DNA from: Micractinium sp. NFX-FRZ
Lineage: Eukaryota > Chlorophyta > Trebouxiophyceae > Chlorellales > Chlorellaceae
Direction: 5' to 3'
Assembly: GCA_029339195.1 (NCBI GenBank)
Contig: JAPTJF010000243.1
Span: 1 to 64,000 of the forward strand
DNA length: 64,000 bases
This document shows positions 55,719 through 64,000 of this stretch, one piece after another. The translations under genes and the position numbers were made by a program. Each line of letters opens with the position of its first letter. Position 1 is the first letter of the stretch. The notes under the pieces were generated by a model that ran no database searches, had not been told where the DNA came from, and saw only the letters and a program-made list of their open reading frames with translations.

Positions 55719-56828
55719 TCAAGCGGAGCCGTTGTCCGCCATGCCGCGCCAGAGGCAGAGGGCGCCAAAGGCAGCCTGCGCCGCAGCGCTGGCGTACCCA
55801 ATATCCTGCTTGTGCACCCCTGCCTGCGAGCGGCCGCACAGGGAGTGTGGAAAGCGTTGGCACACCAGTAATGTGGCAGCTGGTGCAGCTGGTGCGGCAG
55901 GAGGAGCAGCACCGCCCGCCAGCGTGCTTTGCTCTGATGCAGATGCAACCCAAGTGGCACACATGGTAGCAGCATGGCCGGACCAACTGTGCTCTTGCCT
56001 GGGCATTGTACGCATTCATAGCAGCGCACGCCACCCAGCTCACGCCCGCCACCTTGAGCCCGGTCTTGATCGCCGCCTGCGGGGCGGGGAGGGAGCCAGC
56101 AGGGCGCATGGCTTTTGGTCATACTACTGCAGGGCAGTCGCCGTGGTCTGGTCGTGGTGGGAACCAGCTGCTGCTGCATTACGCATGACAGTGCACCCCT
56201 GCCTCCTCGCACCCCCTCCCCACACACTCGCTCGTACCAAATGGTGTGATCTGAAGCCCACCCCGTACTGCAGATAAGGGACTCCGCGGGCCCCCTCCTG
56301 AACCAACCGCACCTTGTTGACATCGTCGTTGGCAGAGATTGCCAGCTGGTTGGAGCCGTGACTGGCGATTGCGAGGCCAAACCAGCGAGAGGTGGGAGCG
56401 GAGAACACCTGGGTCTGCAAGAGGGGAGGGTCGGGGTAGTTGGGAAGATGGGTGGATGCCCCCGCAGGGAGTCGACAGCAGGGGTGGGGGGGCTGCCGAG
56501 TGGCCGGGAGGAGCACAGGTAGGGGACTGCTGACTACTCGTCAGCCGGCCAGGGGCTCTCGTTCAATGTGGTGGACAGTTCCATCATTCCAGGCGGCACT
56601 GTTTGAAGTTCCAAGGACTTCAAACACTGCCAGCAGCAAACGTGAGGTCACCATGCCCTGCTGCTCGGGCCACCCAAAGTAGGGGGCCATCGCCCCTGTT
56701 CCGCCGCTTACCGGCTCAAGGTAGACGTCGTGCAGCTTGCGGGGTGCACCGATGCCGGCCAGCCCATAGGCGGTGCACGCTGCACCACTGACCAGCAGGA
56801 GCTGGCGGTCGTCAATCTCGAACTTCAT
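55719..56828 (-). CDS. small integral membrane protein, unknown function
   Basis: Exons in transcript order are 56828-56712, 56414-56313, 56076-55999 and 55823-55719 (133 residues). The frame closes cleanly across three introns, the last of which starts with GC (gcaaga). The short product has four hydrophobic stretches, near residues 9-27 (QLLLVSGAACTAYGLAGIG), 50-65 (WFGLAIASHGSNQLAI), 79-96 (GLKVAGVSWVACAAMNAY) and 109-126 (GYASAAAQAAFGALCLW). This suggests a compact four-helix membrane protein. No family is recognised. It is divergent from BUD13. An extra exon between exons 1 and 2 cannot be excluded, because intron 1 stays open in one frame for some distance. Confidence 0.55.
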
Positions 56829-57382
56829 TGCTGGCTGGTCTGCGGGTTTCTGTGCAGGGGGCGAAACGATGAGCAGAGAGAAAGCCACCCTCTCCGATAG
56901 CTCCGATACCGCCCCGTCAGCGACAGACGCTACTCAGCCCCTTTCTGTGAGAGCTCTGTCGCAGCGCTCGAGTGTGATCTCTGTGCAGACTTGCACTCTT
57001 GTTGGACGCAAGCCAGGGGGTGCTGCGGCGCGGCGGAGATCATCCCCGCCGTTTTTCACGGTTTTTTCGCCCGGTTGCGCCGCTGATAGAGTCGCTGTAA
57101 GTCATCAAAGCTTCTGAAATTCCCAACACGGGCACACGGGCGCCAGCCGCCTCCTCGTGTACCTCGCTCACCGCCTTTGGCAGCTGCCGACCCTGTGAGG
57201 CCAGGAATGTATGTGCGGGCAACCGCGGTGACAGCAGGACAGCGGTAGCGCCTGGCTGCCGCCGCCGCCGCCGCCGCTGCCGCCTGCCGCTGCCCAGCAC
57301 CCACAACTCCCACTCCTGCCGGGCTGCATCTGCAGGGAAGGCAGCTGTCAGGTCGCCAGGAAGTCACGTAGCGCAGCCCGCC
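56829..57382. promoter_or_regulatory. probable bidirectional promoter, small membrane gene / BUD13
   Basis: 554 bases separate divergent start codons. The region has no protein-like content and should hold both promoters. Confidence 0.5.
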
Positions 57383-60300
57383 ATGTCGATGTTCAAGGGG
57401 CTGTCCACGCTGCGCGCCGCGGAGCAGAAGAAGGCGCCAGTGTCAGAGAAGAGCAAGGCACTGCAGGCCTACCTGGCGGCTCAGTACGGCGGCGGTGGCG
57501 GCGACGCGGGTGCTGAGGGAGAAAAGAAAAAGAAAAAGAAGAAAAAGCGGTCAGATGCAGGGGGCCCGGGCCTGAAGATTCTGGACCAAGATGTGAGCGG
57601 GTTTGTGGCGCCGGCGGCTGGCGCCGCGGGCAAGCGCGCGCCTCCACTGGGGCGGCCCGGCCCGCAGCTGCACGATGACGGCGATGACGATGAGGAGGAG
57701 GACGAGGGTGAGTGCTGGAAGTGCTTTGCTGCTGGGCCATGCTGTGCGCGTTGGGTTGTGGCTGGGGCCTCCCTGTTTGCTGCACCAAGTCTGCCTGCCT
57801 GCTACGTCACCGCTTGCCTCCTCATGTGGTGGCGCCTCCCTGGCCACATCTTCCTCAGACCAGCCTATGGTGGGTATGCATGGCCATGAAATACTCTCAT
57901 TCTTGCAAGCTTACAAGTGTCGGATCATCCCGCCCCTTACTGCAGACCAGCCTGTGGTGGTGAATGCGGAAGAGGGGGAGCGGCTCAAGCGGCAGGCAGA
58001 GCGGGAGAAGGAGTTCTACCAAAAGGGGGACGATGGCAGCGGCTGGGCGGCAGCAGAGGCGGGCAATGGCGCGGGTGGACGACGGCAGCGGCACGACAGC
58101 CCCGACGCCTCCCCGCCCCGCCGGCAGCGTCACGACAGCCCCGATGCTTCCCCGCCCCGTCGGCAGCGGCACGACAGCCCTGATGCCTCGCCGCCCCGTC
58201 GGCAACGGCATGACAGCCCAGACGCTTCGCCACCCCGCAGGCGGGCAGCAGCAGCGGCAGACGCTTCGCCACCCCGGCGGCAGCGCCACGACAGCCCAGA
58301 CGCCTCGCCACCCCGACGGCGGGCAGCAGCAGCAGACGCCTCGCCGCCGCGCAGGGGCCGGCATGCCAGCCCCGATGCTTCGCCACCCGGCAGGCGGGCA
58401 GCAGCAGCAGCAGCAGATGCCTCACCTCCCAGGCGGCAGCGGCACGACAGCCCGGATGCCTCGCCTCCCCGGAGGCAGCGGCATGACAGCCCAGATGCCT
58501 CGCCACCCCGCAGGCGGCAGGCCTCACCCGATGCCTCGCCCCCACGCCGGCGGGCTGGCAGCCCTGACGCCTCCCCACCGCGGCGGCGGCAGCAGCAGGG
58601 CGCTGCCGATGCAGCAGGCGACGCCTCGCCGCCCCGCAAGCGGCGGGGCGATGAGGGGGAGGGGCAGGAGGAGGAGGGGGCGGAGGCCAAGAGGCGGAAG
58701 ATGATGTCAGACGGCACCGTGGCCGGCATGGTGTCAGGTGGGTGCCGGGTGGGTATGTGGGTGACAGGTCTTTTGAGTTAAGGTGCCGCCATGGGGTCTG
58801 AAGGGCGTGTCGATGTTGGTTATTGTCCTACCAAAGTTGCCTCCCACACTGGCAAAGCATTCACAAGTGCTGGGCATTTTCACAGAGTTGGCAGCTGTCC
58901 CGTGTCTTCTACCTGCTGCTTGGTGCCCGGCTGCCGCCTGTTACCCTTCTCAGCACCCATGCATCCAACCCTGGCATCCCTCCCTCCTGCTTGCCAACCA
59001 TCCAGCAATGCGCAACCTCCCGGTGCCCATTGTGCAATTCTTCTTCCCCAGGAAGCTCCCGATGTACCGCACAAGCTCTCATGTACCTCCATTCTTGCCT
59101 GGCACCCGCAGGGCGTGAGCTGGCGGCTGAGATGGCTGCTCAACAGAATAGCCTTCGTACATAGACCTTATCCTACCATTGCTTCTCTTGTTGTGGCACT
59201 TGCAGGGCGCGAGCTGGCGGCCGAGATGGCTGCCAAGCGGGAGCGCGAGCGGCAGCGGTTTGCAGACCTGGGAGAGGGCGTCACGGGGCGGGGCGCGCAG
59301 ACGGTGGGTGGGTTTGGGGTGTGTAGTTTTCGGGTTCCATAGTGCAAGCTGCTTGCTTGGGCGGCTGTGTGCCCGCCCGCTGTGCCGCCGTATCGCTGTC
59401 TGCCAGCTGGCGCGCTGCTGCTCAGCCGCATCTCCACCCGTGGGCTCCTGCCATCCGCCCGCCATCCCCTCCTCATCCTCTCACCACCCTATGCTCACCT
59501 CCAATTGCTTTGGAACAGCCAGGCCCGGCAGGCCGCCACTCTTTTCATCGGCTCACCCCAGCCCACCTGTCTGCCACTGACCCTTAAACCATGCATCTCT
59601 TCCCGAGATTCTTACAGACTGCGAGGGGCGGGGAGCGAGCAAGGAGGTGTTCCTTAAGCGCCTCTCCTCCTGGGCCCTTGCCAACCCACCTCTGGCGCCC
59701 CCTTGCCTCTGTGCCTCTCCCTCTCCTCAGGTGTTCCGAGACAAGGAGGGGCGGCGCGTCAGCAAGGAGGAGTTTGCGGAGCAGCAGGCTGCCGCCAAGA
59801 AGAAGGCCCAGTATGAGAGCGAGCAGCAGCTGGAGTGGGGGGGCGGCCTAAAGCAGCGGGTGGACGCGCAGGAGCGGGCGGCGGCCATGGCGGCGGAGGC
59901 CGCCAAGCCCTTTGCACGCAGCGCGGATGATCCAGAGCTGGATGCCATGCACCGGCGGCGCTCCCGCTGGGGGGACCCAATGGTGGGTGGGGGCGGGGCG
60001 GGGTGCGTGGTGTTGTGGTGTTGGGGCCGAGGATGGGGGTTGGAGAGCTGGCGTGGGCTTTGTGGTTGAAGGGCATTCAGTGACGGGCGCGGCTGTTCGC
60101 CTGCATGCTGCGGCCTGCCCAGCTCAGGGAACGCCTGCTGCCCAGCTGCTGCAGGCGTGGTCAGGTGGGCCCCTGGCAGCTCTGCCCTCACCCGCCCTTG
60201 CCCCCTACCCCCTGGGCCCTCCCACACTTGCAAAGCTATGCACCCTCAACCTGGCTTGTGTTTCTTCCTTTTTCTTTCAGGCGGGCCTGGTGAAGGCAAA

Positions 60301-60866
60301 GGAGCCGGAGCTGCCTGCGCCCTCCTCCCTGGTGGAGCGCCACGCGGGCAAGCTCAAGAAGTCGGGCTTCATCATACCCACGGTGGGCGCCCGCTCCCTG
60401 CATACTTTTGTTTGTATGGTGGCTATACCATATGTGCGTCTATCTGTCATGCCTGATGCCTGGACATATGGTTCGTGGAAGCTCAAGAGGTCGGGAAATG
60501 GGGTGGTGGGCATGTTGAATGGGCAGGGAGGGCAGGGGGGAGAAGGTGGGCGGGCAGGTGGTGCCGTTGAGGCGTGTGTTTGCCTCCAAAGGGTGCTGTT
60601 CTTCTGCACTGCAGCCCTCCCCTCACGCGTGCTCCGCCCCCGGTCTCTGGGTCTCCCCCGCCCCGCTCGCCCCGCAGGAGGTGCCCAAGCACAGCTGGCT
60701 GCGGCGTGGCGTGGGCCCACCGCCCAACCGGTACGGGATCAAGCCGGGGCGGCACTGGGACGGGGTGGACCGCGGCAACGGCTTCGAGCGGGACATGTTC
60801 AAGCGGCAGAACGAGCTGAAGCGGAAGGCGCAGGAGGCGTACATGTGGGCGCAGGAGGACATGTGA
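57383..60866 (+). CDS. BUD13: BUD13 homolog, splicing RES complex
   Basis: Six exons (57383-57707, 57946-58737, 59206-59303, 59731-59982, 60281-60382, 60678-60866) give 585 residues. BUD13 (yeast Bud13/Cwc26) is part of the RES complex of the activated spliceosome in the nucleus. The N-terminal YLAAQYGG and Lys-rich run match the family. Exon 2 is filled with [17 protein letters not shown] repeats, about 14 DASPP units, like those of animal BUD13. The conserved C-terminal half is spread over exons 3-6: [75 protein letters not shown] and [21 protein letters not shown], which binds the U2AF-like partner Snu17 in yeast. Introns 1, 2, 3 and 5 each carry a decoy exon-edge copy. A TGTAA lies at 60985. 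Confidence 0.96.
57854..57880 (+). repeat. decoy copy of BUD13 exon 2 start
   Basis: ctcagaccagcctatggtgg mimics the true acceptor junction ctgcagaccagcctgtggtgg, 87 bases later. Confidence 0.85.
58081..58646 (+). repeat. coding minisatellite in BUD13 exon 2
   Basis: Units of about 39 bases encode [13 protein letters not shown] and shorter A-rich variants. Silent and replacement differences between units show that the repeat is maintained at protein level rather than newly copied. Confidence 0.9.
59109..59155 (+). repeat. decoy copy of BUD13 exon 3 start
   Basis: After cccgcag, the copy still reads [10 protein letters not shown] like true exon 3 (94 bases on), then diverges and runs into TAG. 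Confidence 0.93.
59604..59660 (+). repeat. decoy copy of BUD13 exon 4 start
   Basis: ccgag...ac...gcgaggggcggg...agcaaggagg follows exon 4 (59735-59770) about 123 bases upstream. It has no usable acceptor in the same position. Confidence 0.8.
60474..60512 (+). repeat. decoy copy of BUD13 exon 5 end plus donor
   Basis: aagctcaagaggtcggg...ggtgggc parallels aagctcaagaagtcgggc...ggtgggc of exon 5, 129 bases downstream. Confidence 0.8.
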
Positions 60867-61132
60867 GGGCAGTGAAGCGTGCGCTGGGCTGGCGCACCGA
60901 CCAAAGGCTGCGATGCAGCCACAGCTACCACCGCTTTGTTGCTTTGCCTCTGCGTGCTCATTGCATCTCTGGCGCTTGCTGATGTGTAACCAATGGCGTC
61001 CCTCCCCAATGGCTCCTTGTTGGAGCGCATGCTTTCTAGTTACACCACCGCCCTCATTTAGAATGCATCTGTGACAGTGAGTGGGCTCAAGAGAGGGGTG
61101 CTTGAGTCGGGTCAGCTCAACTGAAGCTAAGC
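60867..61132. terminator. compact convergent 3' region, BUD13 / MUS81
   Basis: Only 266 bases separate the two stop codons. A plus-strand TGTAA (60985-60989) and a minus-strand TGTAA (61040-61044) lie about 50 bases apart, pointing toward each other. Confidence 0.65.
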
Positions 61133-64000
61133 CTAGGTTAGGTCAATCACCTCCTCCTCTTCCACCCGTTGGTGCTGCCGCTGGCGAGGCTGCTGCTGCT
61201 GGCGAGGCTGCTGTTGCTGCTGCCGCTGGCGAGGCTGCTGCTCCTGCCGCTGCTCCTGCCGCTGCTGCAATGGCTGCTGCTGCTGCTGCTGGCGCTGCCG
61301 AGGCTGCTGACTGGGCAGCAGTTGATCGGGGAATAGCTGCTGCAGCAGGGCAGCGGCTGCCGCCTCAGAGGTCACCTGGCCGCCCCCCACCGGACAGCGC
61401 AGGCCGGCAAGCTGCGCTGCTGCTGCGGCGCGGCCTGCCTGGCGCACGGCTTGTAGCAGGGACGCGGGGGATGGGTAGCGCGCGGCAATGGCCTCGGCAG
61501 CACCCTGGGACACGCCTGCAGGCGTTCAGGGCGGCAACTGGGCGAATAGACTAAGAGCAACTGAACACTTCCGAAGCATGCACAGGCTGTGCTGGAGAGG
61601 CCATGCGACAGGCAGAACATCTTCCCAGCATGCACAGCAGGGCCTGCTTGCCTGGCGTGGCCATCAGCATGAGCTGCCAGGGCGCGCTGCCCGCCAGTGC
61701 CCGCTCCTCTTCCTGCTTCACCCGCTCCGCCAGGTCAGCAAGCGTCATCAGGCCGGCACCCTGTGCTGTGCCTGCAGGCGACGGCGAAACGCAAGCAAGA
61801 AAGTAGCAGTGTCCATATGAATGCAGCAATGCCACGTGCACACTGCTCCGTGTCTGGCTCAGGGTGCTTCAGCTGTGCACTCTCTGGTTGTGGGTGGGCA
61901 GTGGCGCGCACCTGTGCGGCGCGCCTGCTCCGCCTCGCGGCTGTATCTGAGGGCGATGCTGCGCGTGAGGTTGCGGAGCCAGTCCAGGGTGTTGGGCCTA
62001 TGGCGGGGGTCACTGAAGTCTGCACAGCCAGCCGTGGAAAAGGGGTGCAGGCAGTGTTGTGCAAAGGATTTGTGGGCATTGAATAGGGGCACAGCCAGTC
62101 ATGGGGAAGGGGTGAGTTTCAGTAGGGTGCAGAGAATTGTGGGCATAGGGTGGGGGCGCAGACGGAGGGGATGCTGGCCGCTGTCGGCAGAGGACAAGGC
62201 AGGAGGTGCGAGGGGAGCATGCAGAGGGGGTGATGAGTGGATTGGTCGTGGCAGGGGGTGCCCTGTGCTGCGCCAGCCTGGCATGCCATGCGCCCCTCAC
62301 CCTTGCTGTGCAGCAGCGTGAAGCCATCCACCACCTGGGTGGTGGCGCGCGCGGTGTGCACGGCCTGCAGGAGGACAGCATGTGAGCAGCAATGGGCGGA
62401 GCATGGGGAGAGGTGCGAAGTTACAATGTTGCGACCTCGACAGCTGGCATGCCATGTGGCTGAGCATGGCGACTCTTTCCAGGTATCCTTGCAAGCGTTC
62501 TCCATAGTCTGCAAGCCTTGCCCCGTCGCCTGCCCGCCTGCCCACCCAACCCACTGGCTGGCGCCCTACCCTTGCCCCACCTGCCCCACCGGCCACACGC
62601 CCGCCCTCTTCTCGCTCCCATACCCACCTTCTTGGCAGCGCCTCCCCCCAGCGCCCACTCCCCCTGGCTCTCCACCAAGTAGAAGCGCTGGCCCAGCCCG
62701 CAGCGCAGCATGCGCCACTTCTGGGACAGGTAGCGCCCATCCTTGATGCTGGACAGCAGGTCCTGGCTGCCCTTGCGCTCCAATACAAAGTCCAGCACCC
62801 ACTCGGCGCCGCTGCCGTCCCTGCTGGGGGGTGGGCGAGTAAGTAGGTGAAGGGCGGTTTCCAGAGAAGTATAGAGGGCGGCGGGGTGGGGGCCTGGCAC
62901 GGGTGCACAAGAGTATAGGCACTGGAGGAGGGCTGTGGGCTGCCGACACAGGGGGCAGCCGCGCCTCATGGGCAGACCAGCCAGCCCAAGCCATGCATGC
63001 CATGAAGGGAGCGATCCGTCAAACGGTCCACTTGCACGCACCGCCCCCTGACCCTGCCCACCTGGCGCGCGCCACCCACAGCGCGTCTCCCACCGGAAGG
63101 TGCCGCGTCTCGGCACGCACCCCATCCCTCCGAAGTGCTGCCTTGAGCGCGGTCAGCTCCCCCTGCGCCCCGCGCCGCTCCCGAGTGTCCACTAGCAGTA
63201 CCACCTCGTAAGCTTCCGAGAAGCTGCGCCCAGGGGGCAGCGGGGGCAGCGGGAGGCGCTGCCGCAGGGGCCAGGCATTGCCTGGGTCAAATGCGGCAGC
63301 TCCCGCGCCCAGCACGCCAGGCAAAAGGCCTTGTGGATGTGCAGGAGCCTCCTCCTCCTGGGCTGCAGCTGCTGGCTGCCGCTGCTGCTGTTGCCCCTGC
63401 TGCTCTTGCAAATGCTGTGGCTGCTGCTGCTGTTGTGGCTGCTGCTGCTGTTGTTGCCGCTGCTGCTGCTGCTGTGGCTGCCGCTGCTGCTGCTGTGGCT
63501 CCTGCTGCTGTGGCTCCTGCTGCTGTGGCTGCTGCTCCTCCTGCGGCTCTACCGCCTGCAGGCCGTCCTCCTGCTGCTGGGCAGCCAAAAGGAAGTCAGC
63601 TGCCGCATCCAGGTCGCCACCGTGCGCCTCAAGGGCTTCTGAAGCAACCTCTGCCGGCACCTGCAGCAGCTCCGCCAGATGCTGCGCCTGCACTTGCTGC
63701 TGTGCCTGCTGCCGCTGGTGCTGAGCCTGCTGTGCTTGCTGCGCCTGCTCCCTCTGCGGCGGCTGTGCACGCTGCTGCTGCTGCTGCTGGGGCCGCGCAA
63801 GCCTGCCAGCGCTGGAGGGGCCAGCCTCTCCGTCGCTGCCGTAGAGCTGCCGCTGGGGGCGCCGCCGGGCGAGGAAGGCCGGCAGCTCGGCATCTGAATC
63901 AGAAGTCGAGCTTGAGTCTGCAAGATCCACGACGTCAGCCTCTGCAGCGGTAGGGGTGGAGGCAGGGGCAGGGCTTGAATGACCCAAGTGCCGAGGCAAG
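61133..64000 (-). CDS. MUS81: MUS81 structure-specific endonuclease (5' end outside window)
   Basis: Visible exons in transcript order are 64000-63062 (partial), 62820-62628, 62364-62301, 62019-61912, 61771-61652 and 61515-61133, giving about 601 residues. MUS81 with EME1 cuts branched DNA at stalled forks and recombination intermediates. The ERCC4 nuclease is clear: YEVVLLVDTRERRG, LPVGDALWVA, WVLDFVLERKGSQDLLSSIK (ERKx3D metal-binding motif), DGRYLSQKWRMLRCGL and TQVVDGFTLLHSK. It is followed by a helix-hairpin-helix segment, MATPGVSQGAAEAIAARYPS. Unusually, the N-terminal part has a UBA-like segment (HLAELLQVPAEVASEALEAH...DFLLAA), long poly-Gln tracts and a SUMO-interaction-like VVDLADSSSTSD. 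The C-terminus ends EEEEVIDLT, another such motif. One intron (donor 61651) begins with GC. No ATG is visible; the start lies beyond 64000. Confidence 0.9.
61150..61310 (-). repeat. CAG-rich coding tract, MUS81 C-terminus
   Basis: CAG/CGG repeats encode a Gln/Arg-rich tail (QQPRQRQQQQQ-like) just before the final EEEEVIDLT. Confidence 0.9.
62022..62160. repeat. 68-bp tandem duplication next to a MUS81 acceptor
   Basis: gcacagccag followed by a related 55-base block occurs at 62022 and again at 62090. The first copy abuts the splice acceptor of the exon at 62019. Confidence 0.75.
63390..63540 (-). repeat. CAG-rich coding tract, MUS81 N-terminal half
   Basis: A long poly-Gln stretch with Pro/Glu/Arg interruptions lies between the UBA-like segment and the nuclease domain. 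Confidence 0.95.

Noticed and set aside
59109..59160. Decoy before BUD13 exon 3 as a genuine alternative exon
   Set aside because: It preserves ten residues but then reaches a stop and has no donor. It is better explained as a decayed duplicate.
63278..63953. Leu-, Cys- or Ala-rich plus-strand frames opposite MUS81
   Set aside because: They are antisense readings of CAG repeats. The minus-strand frame carries the conserved nuclease.
1..64000. Prophage, CRISPR array, transposon or virus-derived genes
   Set aside because: No integrase, transposase, reverse transcriptase, capsid or regularly spaced repeats with unique spacers were seen. The intronic repeats are copies of host exon edges.

Overview
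The window looks like nuclear DNA of a green alga of the Chlorella type (Trebouxiophyceae). The evidence is high GC, genes broken by about 100 short C/T-rich introns, TGTAA poly(A) signals downstream of several stops, alanine/glutamine-rich low-complexity proteins, and plant/alga-type gene content (plastid arginine and purine enzymes, a PPR-SMR protein, a plastid-type aromatic amino acid hydroxylase). I saw no bacterial operon, CRISPR array, rRNA, convincing tRNA or intact transposon. Exon models were built by hand from GT/GC...AG junctions, reading-frame continuity and remembered family sequences. No transcript data were available.

Layout, left to right: a large coiled-coil protein (773-5052 +); an R3H-domain protein (5530-7906 -), divergent from the 20S proteasome beta subunit PBD1/PSMB2 (8326-10433 +); a J-domain protein (11560-13455 +); a 28-exon PPR-SMR-like protein (14356-24750 +); ALG11 mannosyltransferase (26144-30352 +); histone-fold factor NF-YC (31239-33115 -); a Q/A-rich orphan (35328-36723 +); the PurK-PurE fusion ADE2 (37174-41344 +); a GAT-domain trafficking adaptor (42360-43939 -), divergent from ArgJ (44291-49134 +); a four-helix membrane protein (49629-50726 +); an aromatic amino acid hydroxylase (51342-54491 -); a small membrane protein (55719-56828 -), divergent from splicing factor BUD13 (57383-60866 +); and MUS81 endonuclease (61133-64000 -), whose 5' end runs off the right edge.

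The genes are ordinary eukaryotic neighbours rather than one pathway. They cover protein turnover, N-glycan assembly, purine and arginine biosynthesis, splicing, DNA repair, transcription and plastid RNA handling. Three tight divergent pairs (7907-8325, 43940-44290, 56829-57382) probably share promoters.

The most striking feature is not a gene. At 18 annotated places in seven genes (PBD1, PPR-SMR, ALG11, ADE2, ARGJ, AAH, BUD13), an intron carries one to three decayed tandem copies of the exon edge next to it, often with the splice site included, offset by about 58-161 bases. In addition, about 10 of roughly 100 inferred introns begin with GC rather than GT. Together these suggest a genome where short tandem duplications across splice junctions repeatedly build, lengthen or shift introns.
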